64,000 nt of DNA from Mya arenaria (GCF_026914265.1 NC_069126.1:23103473-23167472), one strand, 5' to 3'. Shown: positions 1-13,500, counted from the stretch's first letter. The notes: generated by a model from the sequence alone, not told the origin. Program-made: numbers and translations.

Positions 1-566
1 TGGAAAATATTTATTACTGATAACAAGATTTTAACTGTGTATTTAATAGATAAAAACGCAAAAATAACAAATGACTAAATGAGTGCTAAAATATTTACAG
101 TAATCAACTATAAGGTAGACATAGCGTGTTTTCTGCACCTTTCTTTCAAATTAAACACGCTATCCTTCACAAGAACCATTGATTTCGATTTTATTCATCA
201 TTTTCGGTAAATTAAAACAATTGTATTAATTGTTCTACATCTAATTTGGGAGTAAGAGTGCATCTTTAATATATTCTTGTAACCTTTTGTAAGGGCATTG
301 TTTGCCGATAACTGATATACGAAATAAATTAACGAAATATCTTGCAGAGCCTAAAAAGCTTGCTTGTAACATACTCTGTCTGTACTCTTGTTAACGATAT
401 CAAAATGATATGGGATCGCAGGCATCCAAAATTTCTAAATCGTAAGTTCGATACTTTGAATATTTTTACGGTTAGTTGATACACTCTGTCTGTTCATATA
501 TAGCCATGTTCAAACAAAATGCGTGTGATTGGTTGTAATATAATGTAAAGGTGGGATTGTATATTC
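1..566. other. Unassigned AT-rich sequence
   Basis: No convincing exon, RNA gene or repeat boundary is visible. Open frames are short and have no recognisable protein signature. Confidence 0.4.
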
Positions 567-672
567 TTAAAGCTGCACTCTCACAGATTTACCGTTTTGA
601 CAACCTTTTTTTATTTTTAGTTATGGAACGAGCCAATTTATGCGTTGAGAGTCTGTGAGAGTGCAGCTTTAA
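567..672. mobile_element. TTAA foldback element, short deletion form (copy A)
   Basis: Both ends carry the inverted repeat TTAAAGCTGCACTCTCACAG, flanked by or including TTAA. Only about 105 bp is present, so the ends have nearly been joined compared with the 330-355 bp copies at 1577, 24209, 42623 and 49459. The TTAA at both borders would suit a piggyBac-type target site, but no transposase is present, so that family name is inference. Confidence 0.75.
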
Positions 673-1576
673 GGGTTCTGACATACATGATTTTGTCTTG
701 ACGTGGATCTTTAACAATGCATACGCCCATGTTTAACAAATCTGTCTTATTTATTCATTTTTAAATCGACCATGTAACGCTCCATTGAGTGGTTCCAGTA
801 GTTGGCTTAAAACACTTTTTATTGGCACTACATAACCAGTTCGTACAGCACGCAAATGACTAACGTCGTATTTCAAATTTGGCAATTCAGTTTACTATTT
901 ACGTGATCAAATCTATATCAAATAAGGTGTATGTAATCTTATTAACTTACAACTATGGTAATTTTTTGAAATGGGGCTCTGGTTTTGGTACGAAATTATT
1001 GTAAATATTGGACGCTATATCAATAACATATCAAATATCAAATATGTTTCTGTCGCTGTAAGTGATTAGTTGATATTATTTAACCTACATAGGAGGGTAG
1101 GTAAGAGCTAATATTTTCAAAAATATAAAACAAACTGTATGTTTTGAAATACTGATACTGAAAGGCGTTGTCAAATGACTCTTTTGCCGAGAAATAATGA
1201 TACATGCAATACGAAACCAACTGGTGAATAAAATGTAGTTGATGAACTCCTTCGCAAACACATAATTTCCTCGATCAGAACGTGATGAAATTTCAATTGA
1301 GAATTGAGCTGAAACCGAAAGCAGCACTCTGAAAATGAATCTAAAGGTTAAAGTGCACAAACAAGTGTTTACCGTAAAATAAATAGACAATCGGTCTGTT
1401 AAGTGTTTCGATGTGTTAGTCATGTTAGAATTATTAAGCACACATGAACATTCAACTTAAAGGCCTCCGCAAAACAGCGTTGGCGGGGATTTATCAATGA
1501 TTCTTTTTTCTTAAATTCGGAGGAATACTATTTTGCAAGGGTGATACGTACACCCTAAGGAACATGTTTGGCTGAA
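673..1576. other. Unassigned intergenic sequence
   Basis: Nothing recognisable. The longest open frame (1085-1441, minus) resembles no family I know and looks like chance in AT-rich DNA. Confidence 0.35.
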
Positions 1577-1932
1577 TTAAAGCTGCACTCTCACAGATAT
1601 ATAACTTGACAAGTGTTTTTTTTTATTTTTTGTCTTGGATAGAGCATTTTTTGCGTAAATATCTGCAAACCAATGTAAGACAAACATTCAGATCGTAGAT
1701 TTTCATATTTCCGTTCGAAAATTAGTGTTTTATGGCTTAAACCGTTACTAACGGTTTAAGAAAAATGCACAATTCATCAATTTTTAAACTTGAATATAAA
1801 AATCTGCGATCTAATGTTTTTGTCAGCAGTCTTATATAACTGGTTTCCATGGATTTCGCAAAAATTGGCTCGTTCCAAGACAAAAAATAAAAAAGTTGTC
1901 AAAACTTTCAATCTGTGAGAGTGCAGCTTTAA
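1577..1932. mobile_element. TTAA foldback element, full-length (copy B)
   Basis: The ends are TTAAAGCTGCACTCTCACAG and its complement. The interior is itself palindromic: an arm reading GATCGTAGATTTTCATATTT then CGTTCGAAAATTAGTGTTTT is followed, after a short centre near AACCGTTACTAACGGTTT, by its inverted counterpart. The whole 355 bp could fold into one long imperfect hairpin. It has no coding capacity, so it is a MITE-type non-autonomous element. Confidence 0.8.
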
Positions 1933-2115
1933 GTAACTTTTACAAAGAACCATTTTATCAAATATTTGTTGAATTTCAATTGCATTGTTCTTCCACAAGT
2001 CCACAACTTATTAAATCACGGCCACATCTTATTAAATCGTGGCTAGCAACTTGTGGTCTCAACTTATCTAATTGAGGCCACGACTTAATTTATCCATTCA
2101 AAATGGCCGTTTCAC

Positions 2116-2452
2116 CATTCGGAACTCCTCGGCCATTTTTATCGAAAACAACCTCGGATGAATGCCGGTACATCAGTTGAAGTAGTTCGTATTTTTATTA
2201 ATTATATCATTAATTAAATGTAGTGTTTTAATATTGAATTTATTGATCTAAGTTTAAATTGATTACCAGTCAAGTGTATTATTGCAAACATAATTAAATA
2301 TCCCAAGAGTTAAGTCATAAAGTTTAACTGCTTAATAAAATTACTACGCGATCTACATGCAACGGACTTAAACGTACCACTTTTTGAGTATGTAAACCGT
2401 CCAAATACATCCGAGGTTGTTTTCGATAAAAATAACTGAGGGGTTCCGAATG
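2116..2452. mobile_element. CATTCGG inverted-repeat element (copy 1)
   Basis: The element starts CATTCGGAACTCCTCGGCCA and ends in the near-complement (TTCCGAATG). The inverted ends extend some 45 bp through a conserved block containing AACAACCTCGGATG. It is flanked by the probable target duplication CCGTTTCA plus C or T (2107-2115 and 2453-2461). Related copies lie at 41911-42252 and 58761-59112. The 9-10 bp duplication would fit Mutator-like elements (inference). Confidence 0.75.
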
Positions 2453-2497
2453 CCGTTTCATCTGCGCCGCTTAATGGTAATATCAAAGAGACTGGAC

Positions 2498-2572
2498 CTA
2501 CCGAAATACGACTTATTACCGAAATACTAAGACAATTACCGAAAGACGCAAGAAATTTACCGAAAGACGCTA
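2498..2572. repeat. Short tandem repeat, about 20-22 bp units
   Basis: Four imperfect units share TACCGAAA followed by T or G, then ACG or ACT (ACCGAAATACGACTTATT, ACCGAAAGACGCAAG and so on). Confidence 0.6.
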
Positions 2573-3239
2573 ACTATCCTATTAATATCTTAATTAAACG
2601 TTTTGTAGCCAAAAATGACACAAATATATTTAGAAATATTGAATTTATTGACATTTTTTTTCTAATTTAGCCAGTAAGAGTTTTTTCCCGTCGCCAACCG
2701 AAAACGATCCGACGGTTAAGGTTGTTGTTGTGGTGACATCTTGTGTCCGGTCGCTCAATCCATTCGCCAAGTTTATTCGAAATAAAGCACATTCATTTTT
2801 AGTGCATGAATTAATTCGTATAATAGATGAATCATCGACAAAGCCGAGTTCTTTTATAGCATGATTATAATTGGTAATACGTTAAGATTTGAGGTTTCAA
2901 ATATAAAATATAACTAATTCTTAAATTAAATAGTTCAGCTTGTTTGTGCTTAATGTATGCTTCTATGGATATGAGTATTCAACTCATTTGGATACTTCAG
3001 TCTTTGCTCAATATTCCAGTTTCGACTAGAGGGTTAAATGTCAGTATCATTGAAATTGATTAATGCACCAGTCAATTGTAACTTCTCCTCTAAAACAATA
3101 AAACCGTAACCAACACCCATGACTAAACATGGAAACTGTAACGTCAGTGAAACTGAGACTAGACAGGAAAAACTTGTGTTTGCTTTGTTAAAAAAAGCGC
3201 TTGTCTCCCCCATTGTGAGGTCGTAGGTGAGGAATAATC
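2573..3239. other. Unassigned intergenic sequence
   Basis: No exon or repeat structure could be supported here. Confidence 0.35.
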
Positions 3240-3880
3240 AATGATGAACATAAAATTCATACTTTTTGACTGCAGACAAACCAACATATGAGGTCATCTT
3301 CTTGTCATAAGCAACCTGCATACCAAGTATGAGGTTCCTGTGTCCAAGTATGGAGTTCCTGGGTCCAAGCGTGCATTAGTAATTTAGCGGAAACTACGTG
3401 TGACGTACGGACAAATGACCAACGAATCATTTTTCACCTGGAGGTCATTGTGACCTTGACATAATGCCCACACAATCAATAAGGGTCATCTACTTATCAT
3501 GACCAACTATCACATCAAATACGAAGTTCCTGGGCCCAAGCGTTCTTAGTTATTGAGCGAAAACCGTTTGTTTTTCTCGCCTCAAGATAACCGCACCTTG
3601 ACTTTTAACCTTCTGATCCCTAAACCAAAAAGGCTCATCAACTGGTCATGACCAACTGACATACCAAGTTTGAAGTTCCTGGATGCAAGCGTTCTTGAGT
3701 TATTGTGGGGGAAACCTTTTTTCACATCAATGTCACCGCGACCTTGACCTTTGACCTACTGATCTCAAAATCGAGGGGTCATCAACCTGTCATGACCAAC
3801 TGGCATATCAATGTTCCTGTGTGTCCAAGCGTTCTATAGTGTTTTCAGCGGAAACGAAGTGTGACGAAAGGATGGTCATT
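3240..3880. repeat. Dispersed repeat with about 165 bp internal units
   Basis: Three to four diverged units share phrases such as CATACCAAGT, GAAGTTCCTGG, CCAAGCGTTCT and GACCTTGAC with CATGACCAACTG. The pattern is of a mobile repeat built from tandem sub-units rather than a gene. Confidence 0.65.
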
Positions 3881-4487
3881 TAAATCAGCGTTGACACTAA
3901 AATTGCGCCTGTGCATGTGCAAAAAGTAGGCGTGGTTATTTCCGCATGCGCAGTTGTAGCATTTTACTTAATCCTGAAGAGTCGTCTTCAGAAATAGGTA
4001 TCGATTCTTCACAAATAAGAAACGAAACATTTTAAAAATCTAGCGCCCCTGATAAGCTGAGAATGAAGGACAAACACTAAATAGTCTTACTACCGTCGTG
4101 GAGTGTAAAATAAACGAATTTAACCAAACACACTTCATTCTCTAATCTATAATTGTGTAATAAAACACTTCATTAATTTCAATGAAAAATATGCGAAAGA
4201 AAACTTGATATTTATATTCACTCTGATACTATGGTTAGCCTGGTTGCTACTGGCATGGCTCTTGTGGTCATTTTCAATCTAGAGTATGTATATCTGGGTA
4301 ATAGGTAACAAAACATATAGTTCACGTTTTGTCTTTGGGTTAGCTGAAAACGTTGTGCGTTCAACATCTTGAGGACAGAGTGTTGTAAGCAGATAAGTTG
4401 CATAAACTATTTTAATACGTGCCAAGTAAATGTCATCTGAGGGAATATTTGTTTTCAAAACTGTACTCATGGTCAAAATTTCACTGC
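3881..4487. other. Unassigned intergenic sequence
   Basis: No exon or repeat border is visible apart from AT-rich sequence between two repeat blocks. Confidence 0.35.
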
Positions 4488-4850
4488 TGTAGCTTCAAAA
4501 TTAAGAAAGTAGGTCAAAAGGTCACAGTCAATATCATCCGAGGACAACATTGATATTTGTTTGTAAAACTTACACATGATACAAAGTTTATTGCTGTAGC
4601 TTCAAAAATAAGAAAGTAGGTCAAAAGGTCACAGTCAAGGTCATCCAAGGACAACATTGATGCTGGTTTGCAAAACTGTCCACATGGTCCATATTTCATT
4701 GATGTAGCTTTAAAAATAAAAAGTAGGTCAAAAGGTCAAAGTCAAGGTCATCCGAGGACAACATTGATGTGATGCTCGTTTGCAAAACTGTACACATGGT
4801 CCAAATTTCATTGCTGTAGCTTTAAAAATAAAAAAAAGTAGGTCAAAAGG
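4488..4850. repeat. Tandem repeat, about 115-120 bp units
   Basis: About three and a half units share AAAGTAGGTCAAAAGGTCA, CAAGGTCATCC and GAGGACAACATTGAT, each ending near ATTGCTGTAGCTTCAAAA or a variant. The unit spacing is regular and the block runs straight into the next repeat. Confidence 0.7.
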
Positions 4851-5240
4851 GGTGGGGCCAGCTTTGGCCCCAGGGGCATAATTTCAACTGTTTTGCTAGA
4901 CAGTCATCATATGATGCTCCACAACAAATATCAAAGGAATGAGCCTTGTGGTTTGAAACAAGAAGGTTTTGAAAGTTTTTCTTAAATAAGTCTGTAGGAA
5001 ACTTGTGACTCCCGGGGCGGGGCAAGTTTTGACCACAGGGAAATCATTTGAACAACCATGGTAGTGGACCAATAAATTATGCCTTATTCAAAAAAGCAAG
5101 GGTCTGCCTTGCGGTTTCAGACAAAACAATTATCACACATTTTAACCAATTTAAGTATACCAAACCTGTGAACCCGGGGGCGTGGCCAGTAATGACCCCA
5201 GGGGCATAATTTGAACAAACATTCACAAGCAATTGTGTTT
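4851..5240. repeat. Repeat with about 160 bp units (GGCCCCAGGGGCATAATTT type)
   Basis: Three related blocks start near 4852, 5012 and 5173. Each has a G-rich GGGGCGTGGCCAG-like start followed by CCCCAGGGGCATAATTT or a decayed form. This is probably part of the same mobile repeat as the preceding block. Confidence 0.6.
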
Positions 5241-5640
5241 AGATGGATGCGCGAACGACAGACAATTCTTGTCTGATCTCATTCAACAAGCGCAAGGGAG
5301 TGTACTACATAAAACCAACTGCACAACCGATAAACAAGTTGTCTCCCTTTAATCCTAGACTTGGCTGTACATGTAGACTGGGCTAAAAAAAAAAAAATTC
5401 AAGGGGCATAGTCAATGCATGCATGGGCAGCTCTGGCTGGTTTTCGATAGGAACCGAGCTCTGACGGATATCTAAATACCGTACAAGTTTCATCGAGATA
5501 CAATAAAAACTGTATGTGTTCCCAAGCAATTGTTTACAGACGCACTGGCGCACGGACGCACATACGACGTACACATTACCATCGCATAAGCTCTTCTGGC
5601 CAAAAAAAAAGAGCTAAAAAAACGAATACAACAAAATAAA
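5241..5640. other. Repeat tail and unassigned sequence
   Basis: It contains CAAGCAATTGT phrases twice and ends near AGCTCTTCTGGCC followed by A-runs. It looks like the end of the adjoining repeat complex, but I cannot place the border. Confidence 0.35.
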
Positions 5641-6076
5641 CAGAACACTCAAAATGCGGATATGTACACTTTATTATGTACATAATTTGTCATTTATAGT
5701 GACACATAATTATAAATATTATAATGCACATTTTTCATATTATTTTTCATGTAAACCCACCTAAATTTAACAAAGGACCAATCACTGCTCAATGGAATGA
5801 CACATTTAGCACAGGTTGATGATGTCCGAAATAGACCTAACATAATACGTGTGTTTAAGCACTAAAATAATCAAATATTATGAGGTGAAAATTCACTCAA
5901 AATAATTCCCAAAAATATGTTATTTCCGACAATTGCAAAACTTAGTCTAAACACTCCTTAGTTTGAGTTTTGTTTAAATACCTCCTCCTTTTTCTTAAAA
6001 CCTAGAATTGCACACATGTCACAGTAGTCAAAATGGTAACCCTTGCTCAAGGAGAGTGGTCAAAGTGAATCTTGTC

Positions 6077-6345
6077 CAATTTTGACAAATAAAGGGCTAT
6101 TACTCTGGATATAGAGTTATATCACAATCTGGCTGTTGATTATGCCCATTAATATTGTAACCAAGGTTGGTAAAGATAAGAAATGATTAAATTAGAAGAT
6201 GGCTGAAGAGAAAGTGGTAACATTTTGACAAATAAAGGGCAATAACTCTCAGAGTAATTAATATGTTTTAAATATTGATCATATACATGCCCATCAAAAC
6301 TAAGGCCAAGTTTGGTAAAGATTGGATACAAATGCGAAAGTTAAA
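6077..6345. repeat. Two-unit dispersed repeat, about 155 bp units
   Basis: The phrase GACAAATAAAGGGC followed by TATTACTCT or AATAACTCT occurs twice, near 6083 and 6227. Each is followed by a related ATGCCCAT...ACCAAG or GCCAAG...GGTAAAGAT stretch. Confidence 0.55.
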
Positions 6346-6577
6346 GTATGGAAATGAAGTGTGAGAGCATGGTTGAAATGGGATAACTTTGTCACTGTAT
6401 GCTTCCCATGCTTTGCAGGCCTCAAAAACATCAACAGATCAGCTTATGAACAGGAGAACATGTATGGCTCTTCCATTCATTTTGTATATACATTCAATCA
6501 AGTTGAATGTCTCCTAATGAGCAATAGAGAACATGTAAAATGAGAGCACTACTCAAGTTTACAATTCTAACATTATA

Positions 6578-6903
6578 GGGTTTTAGCCAGGTTTTAAAGT
6601 GAAGGGTGCTTGCTGCCTAAGAGGGACATGGTGTTAAGGAAAAATCGGGCTGTAAAAAATTTGAACATTAAGCATTAGATAGAAAATGTTAGTTTTAATT
6701 GAAGCAATTTTAGGTTTTAACAGTCAAATATGTTAAATCTGTATGTATTTGCAATCCCATTTTAAGTCTTAATAAAAAATAAATAAGCATTCAATAATAT
6801 GAAGGCAGAAAGTTACACATGTTGGCCTTGATGAGGGCAGAAGGAAGCCATCATAAAAGGGGCAGGGTGAAGCACCCTTCTATAACTCTTTGGCTAAAAA
6901 CCC
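6578..6903. mobile_element. Inverted-repeat element, GGGTTTTAGCCA family (copy 1)
   Basis: The ends are GGGTTTTAGCCAGG at the left and TTGGCTAAAAACCC at the right, with GAAGGGTGCTT / AAGCACCCTTC just inside. The interior matches, in diverged form, a copy at 26226-26815 and inverted copies near 49002-49330 and 9405-9545. It has no coding capacity. Confidence 0.7.
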
Positions 6904-7545
6904 AACATTACCCACATAATATTCCAGCATCTGTCATTTCAAATAACACTAGACAATCACTCAACACAGTTAAACACCATCAGACACGCTTTTTATGAAA
7001 TCCTGCAAAAATACTTGAACAACAAAATGTACAGCCATTCATAATAATCCGACTTTTGGATGTACAGATGCAAATTATCCTACATTACTCTTTCCTATTG
7101 GCTTTAATTATGGAAACAAGTCCAGCAATTTTAATCCCCAAGTCTGATCAATATTTGACCAGTCGGTCTCACAGGGTTGTGCTAAATGATAGTTACTCGA
7201 ACTGCTGCACCACTGTTCTCAGTTCAAAGATAATTAAATGTAAAAATTTCAACAAAAATAATGTAATAACAATGACAATATAGTTTCTATCATCAACCAT
7301 TATGCACAAGACCTGCACATCACAAATGTACCTAAGTTTTCTGAATGTCAGAGCGCCATTGTAAAGAAAGCAGGTATATATCGATCCAGTACAGCCTACT
7401 GCATGTTCGATAAAGCATCATAAACCAGGCCCTCTGACATGGCGCTACATTGTACCTTCACAACTGAACACTCTTTCTCAACATTTTGTTTCATGTTTTA
7501 GTAGTTTTCTATTTGACAAAAATAAATACATCTAGCTTGTCCCTG

Positions 7546-10500
7546 TTACACAATTTCGTATTTGTCAACATAAAAACACACTTCTGAGGAGTACTTGGCT
7601 GGTGAGTCGTCTTCTAAGAGTCGCAAGTCGCTAATCTGAAGAAAAGGTAAAAGGGAAACGTAAACTTTCTTTTACGTTGTAATAATGAACTCATAAAACA
7701 AAAAACATATTGATTTTCGATTTCAGAAGGTCAAAGGTCGTAGAAACCTTGAACTTTATAAGCCTTTCCAATCAAATTGTGTATACTTGAACCTATGGTC
7801 CTTAGACTTGGTGGAGAGGTTATATCTGACATGCTGACTCCTTAAATAACCTCACAGACATTTAATTTGAAATGTCTAATTGGATGGTATACATGTTTTA
7901 CAAACATCTCTTGATATATCTTACAGTTATTTCCATAATTCCAAGTGGTCTGCCTCAACTTAAAATAAAATGTGTGTTTTTTAATAAGTTCCTGTCATCA
8001 TTTCAATAAAGAAATATAAAATGAGCTGAACTTTTGGTACTTCTTCACTCTCTAAGACTGAAGGTTATGACAACTGATTTTTTTTTTGTCTTTGAACAAG
8101 CAAATTTATGCGAAAAAGCATGATAACGAGTAATATAAGACTGCTGACAAAAAATTAGATCGCAGATTTTTTATTATTAAGTTAAACAAGAGCTGTCACA
8201 GAGACAGCCCGCTCAACTACTCCGCCGCTTATCAGTGTATGGATTGAAAAGCATGGATCACTGTTAGATTAGATTTCAATGCAATACATGATGTGCTGAG
8301 ATATTTACATAAATTGAATTGGAAAACATTTGAGGTGGTACGCAAACTTTAACGTAAATTCTAAGTCGAAAAAGGGGCATTATACTGTCAAAATGCTTGA
8401 TACAGTGACCACCCCATGTGTACAGGTTGGGGCATGTTGGTGAACAAGCTTGTGAAGTTTCAAAGTCAGATGTTAATGGACTTTGAAAATATTTGAGGTG
8501 GTACACAAACTTTGACGTCAATTTTAAGTAGAAAAAGCGGCATAATTTTGTCAAAATGCTTGATAGAGTTACCTCCTCCTGCGACAGCTTGGGGGCATGA
8601 TGGTGAACAGTGTGCGAAGTTTCAAAGCCAGATGTCAATGGACTTTGAAAATATTTGAGGTTCGACGCAAACTTTTACGAAAATTCTAAGTAGAAAAAGG
8701 GGCATAATTTTGTCAAAATGCTTGATAGAGTTGCCTCCTTCTGTGTACAGGTTGGGGGCATGATGTTAAACAAGTGTGCAAAGTTTCAAAGCCATATGTT
8801 AATGGACTTTGAAAATATTTGAGGTGGTACGCAAACTTTAACATAAGTAGTTACGCCGACACCGACGCTCAGGTGACTAGGATAGCTCTCCTTATTCTTC
8901 GAAAATTCGAGCTAAAAATTTTAAGCATCTTCTTAAACCGTTAGTAACACTTTAAGCCATTAAACATTAATTTTCGAAAGGAAATATAGAAAATCTGAGA
9001 TCTGATCTTTTGCCAGCAGTCTTTTATCATTGGTTTGCAGATATTTACGCAAAAATTTGCTCACTACAAGACAAAAAATAAAAAAATTGTAAAAACGGTA
9101 AATCTGTGAGAGTGCAGCTTTTAATCAAAACTCAACTCACCTGTATATCACAATAAGATTTCTTTGAAACAAATGACACGTTAACAGGGAAGAAGTCATC
9201 TGGGTGGCCGCTGACAGAGAATTCCATACTTCCGGACTTGTTGGAAGCGTCGATGACGGGCAAGGTCCAGTGGAGCTGGTTCTTGCGACTGTCGTACGTG
9301 TAGTCACCATCACAGTCCCCCACAACCGGCGCCCCAACACCAGATCTACAGGGATACACACATATATTCGTGTTATTAAGTCTTACAGTTTAGTTTAGAA
9401 ACCCAGTGGGCATCAAAATAAAACAAATTTTTGAAAGTCAGCATTTAATTCTATGATGGCAGAAGGTGCACATGCTCATCTCCATGAGGGCAGACTATCA
9501 AAAAATGACATGGTATCCTTTCATAACTCTTTTTTTAAGCTAGGTATATGCAGGAATATATACTGATTCATTTTAGCTCGATTGTGACGAAAGCCGATAG
9601 CTAATAGAATCACTCTTGGGTCCTTTTCCTCGCCAGAAACCAGTACTATGTCGGTTTTGAGAGGGCATGAGAAAGGACCCCTTATGTGGTTCGAACCCAC
9701 AACCTCTTGGGTGAGAGTTGGACACCTATACCACTAGACCACTCTCACTCTAGCTATATATATATATGCATTCAGAAAGAAGACAAATCCAAGCAGGGAG
9801 TTTCCCTGTATTACTACTCACGGTATGGGGATGGTGATTTGAACATCATTCAGCTCCAGGTCTTCTTGTTCGAGCTCATATTCAATGTTCACGTCACAGC
9901 CACTGCCACTCTCATTCGGCCAGCAATTGACTGCAAAACACACAGATATCATGTTCAACCACATTCAATACACTGATGGGGGAAAGCTCCTTTATTTGAT
10001 GCCACTTATATCAAAATAAAGCCATTTTGAGTTCACCTCTTAACTTGCACTTACGGGAAGTTATACTAAAACACATCCCTTTGTTAACAACTGGAGGGTC
10101 AAAAGACAAGAAAAGACAAAGGTTTATTGTCATATAGCCATACACAAGGCGGCTGCCAAAGGGCGAGCTGGGCTCTACATGGCTAAGTATAAAGTGGCTG
10201 CCAACTGTTAGCCGGCTGTCAATTGCCAGCTGGCTGCCAACTGTTAACTCGCAACAGGCTGCCAGCTGGCTGCCAACTGTAAGCTGGCTGTCCCCTGACA
10301 CAAGAATATAAGTGAACATATCTAAAATACAATTTGTGTGTGTGTGTGTGCACAAAACATATATCAGTAATCAAAATTTCTAGTCTAAAGACAGTACACT
10401 TAACTATTATTTTTATTCCTTTTTAAAGAATCTATTATAACCGTAGATGATAACCTTACTGTTAATAATTATTATTATAATCTACTTTGTAATAAACCGA

Positions 10501-13500
10501 ATAAAGACTAGGCAAGTTTTAACTTTTCATAACATCTGTAGTTAGTACAAGCTATATTTTGTTGTCTCGGACTACAAAACTCTTCAGGACCTGTTTTGAG
10601 CCTAACCAAGAACAAATTAATCATCAGTATATATATGTGCTGGTAGATTACATACTAGACAGAGGCATGAAGGACTCGTCCTGAGTGGTGAAGCGCCATT
10701 TCAACACACCAATGTCCTGACCAATCGGGAACGGCTTCTCAGGATTTTTTAAGCCAATCACAGACTGGGATGCAAACATCTTCTTGTCTATGTTTGGATG
10801 TGTCTACAATAACAAGAAAACAGTATTATTGCGAAAATTCTAAACTAAAATATATACACACAAAATCCCATCTCCAGATCATTCTACATATTCAGTGAAT
10901 ACAATATTTTCATTGATAAACAACAAAATGCAGCTTCTGCGTGCCATATGATAAAAACTAACTAAAATATGACAAATAAAACATAAAACATGGATTTGCA
11001 CATAAGTAAAACTCTTAATTCGAACATAAGCACTGTTAAGCAAATGCTCAGTTGTTAAAGTTTTTCGTTATAAAAGGGCATATTTATCAATTATTAAAGC
11101 CTTAGTTTTCGGCCTTGCTGTACACTATGAGTACCATATTTCATTGGAATATCTTATTGGAAAAGTTTGTTATTCATGGCAAACGTTCTCGATTTTGCAC
11201 TCGGACTTAGAGGATCGCTAAACCACCGAAAACACCACAGCTATGACAATGTCTTCGCAAAACAGACAAGCTTAAACAAGGTTTCACACAAGATATAACC
11301 AACCAACCTGCAGGCTTATGCCTTTTTTATCATTGTTGATGACATGTAGGACAGATCTAGCAAGTTTCTCATCATTAACCTTCAGCTTGATTATACCGTG
11401 CAGCTCGAGGGCCTGTAGCCCACCATCTCTACCCGCTGTAACATTGATGCTTTCTTCCACTCGAATGTGTACACTGAAACCCAGGCAAAATATATGATAG
11501 GATAAGAGATCCTGAAAATTAGTATTGAGTATGAAGGCTTTCGGCAGTATACAGGTTGAGTATCATGAAACCCTGCTGAACTTTGTTTTCAAGTCATTAA
11601 TACCCATTTCAAGGCATTTATATTATTTTAATTACAAATGCTGGGCAAATATATAGTAAGAGATCAGATAATGAAGGATCTGAGTTATAAATTCAGGATT
11701 ACTCCTGAGTTCATCAGGCCTGAGTATTGTGAAGCATTTGACAACTCTTTGTGACATTAACTTGCACCGTTAACAATGGGTCAATGCTGCTCAAACTGGC
11801 AACTTAATTCTATTATATATAAAGGAGAAACAGTCAAGAACACTGCAAACAATGTGTTTTTTAGCTATGGTCAACATATTTGCACAACAACAAGGAAGAC
11901 ACATGAAAACAAGGTTATGATAATATTTGTACTTTTTATCCTTGAAAAAAACATCTGAGCTAAAATTCACATTGACTTCAGACCTCCAGCTAGCTCTAAA
12001 ATAGCAGGGTGGGGCATCCCCAATGCCCTTTTCTGGCAGCAGACTTTTTACTATATAAGAAAAAAATCTATACAAAATGTTGACACTAAAGTAAAGAAAG
12101 CAGATATGTGTATTTATAAACTATTAGTAATGGAAGTATTTACAACGCATATTCCATAAAAATTGAACATTGGTCCTTGCAAGTACACATTAAGGCTCTT
12201 TCAATGGGCATCAAGTGTCCTTTCTGACCTAGCACCATGCCCTTTTCAAATCGTGGCTGGAGCACTGGCTTTTAGATCGCTGAGTCAAACAGACACATAT
12301 AGAAAAGAGCATTTGGATGAAGACCCTTTAATATTTAAAGCAATGTCTGAGAGAAAAATTCAACAAGCCCTGATATATTCAATTCAGAATTTGAGCAGGC
12401 CTAGAAAGCACTCTACCAGCTTTCTACCAGCACAGGGTCAGAGGTTTGTGCTTAATTTGAACATAACCATAACAGTGTCAGTTAGTATCTAGAAATTGCC
12501 TACCCTTCTTGGTTTGCTGCAGGCGTTGCTACCTTGGCCATTGCTTTGTTAGTTGACTGGTTAACACTGGTGACTTCTGAAAGAGGCATTTCAGGAGCAC
12601 ATGTTAAATCGAATATCTTTGCAGTAACAACATAAAAACTATACATGTAAAGCTGATTTAACCTATGAAAATCATACAGAAAATATTATTTACATTTAAA
12701 CAGCTCTAGGTAGTTCTCCTTGCGAATATGAGATATTTCTCGACTTGAATCATTGTTTTAATTATCAACCTTAAGAAATGCATGTTTTTTTTATGATTTT
12801 GTTAGGTTCTTTTTGTTTAAAACATTTAAGAAGGCTGAAACCCTACCAGTCAGATAACACAAAATATAACGATCAATTTGGTATGGCCTTATATATATAT
12901 ATATATATATATATGACGTCGTCTGCAAAAATTAGTCCTGTTGAGGTATTCATGTTAACAACAACAATGTTAAACAAGAGATTAGATTACAAAACAAACA
13001 GATAATGATGTGTAAAATTAAATTAAAGAACCTTTTTGAAGATCGTGTTCAATATAGATGATTGCCTGCTTATGAGGCACGACACCTAGCAACAATGAAT
13101 CAGTCACATGACTTATTTTTCGCTGACAACGTCACAAATACTCATTATAGATAAAATCACATGTTTCTCTGACAATGTTTATTAAATCTCGCGAGAAACA
13201 TACTTTCTCCCTCAGACTGCAGCTGGCCCACAAAAGAGTCGACATCCTGCTTCCGACTCTTCAGGTTCAGCGCTTTGCCCTTGCCTGCCGGACGGCTGTA
13301 AACACAATACACCATAACAGTGACTATCATACAAATATTTTGAATTGAACTCTTGGATAAAGAGCAATACAAGAAATAAGCTCTAGAACCCTACATGTTA
13401 TGCTAAAAAGCCTGTGATTTCTAAAAATGACCCCTTTACACAGTTTTGCCTACGAAGATTATTGTTTTTTAACAATTCAGTGATTTCTGACTTCACAAAC

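Larger units (their letters stand above)
5641..7545 (-). other. 3' flank of ARCN1, possible 3' UTR
   Basis: This lies directly downstream of the ARCN1 stop on the minus strand. A possible minus-strand AATAAA (TTTATT on plus) lies near 5667. No coding exon is visible. Two repeats inside it are listed separately. Whether the transcript reaches 5667 cannot be decided from sequence. Confidence 0.35.

Noticed and set aside
1085-1441. 118-codon minus-strand open frame
   Set aside because: No family resemblance, no splice context, low-complexity AT-rich coding; probably chance.
8276-8638. 120-codon minus-strand open frame, and the similar frames at 59806-60214
   Set aside because: Both are read from internal sub-units of the same mobile element; the repeated peptides follow the DNA repeats and differ in frame between copies.
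9686-9752. Functional tRNA gene on the minus strand
   Set aside because: The A and B boxes fit, but the head runs on into a SINE body and tail, and the cloverleaf 3' acceptor pairing is not convincing.
12163-12492. 109-codon plus-strand open frame
   Set aside because: It lies in an ARCN1 intron on the opposite strand, with no known signature or splice partners.
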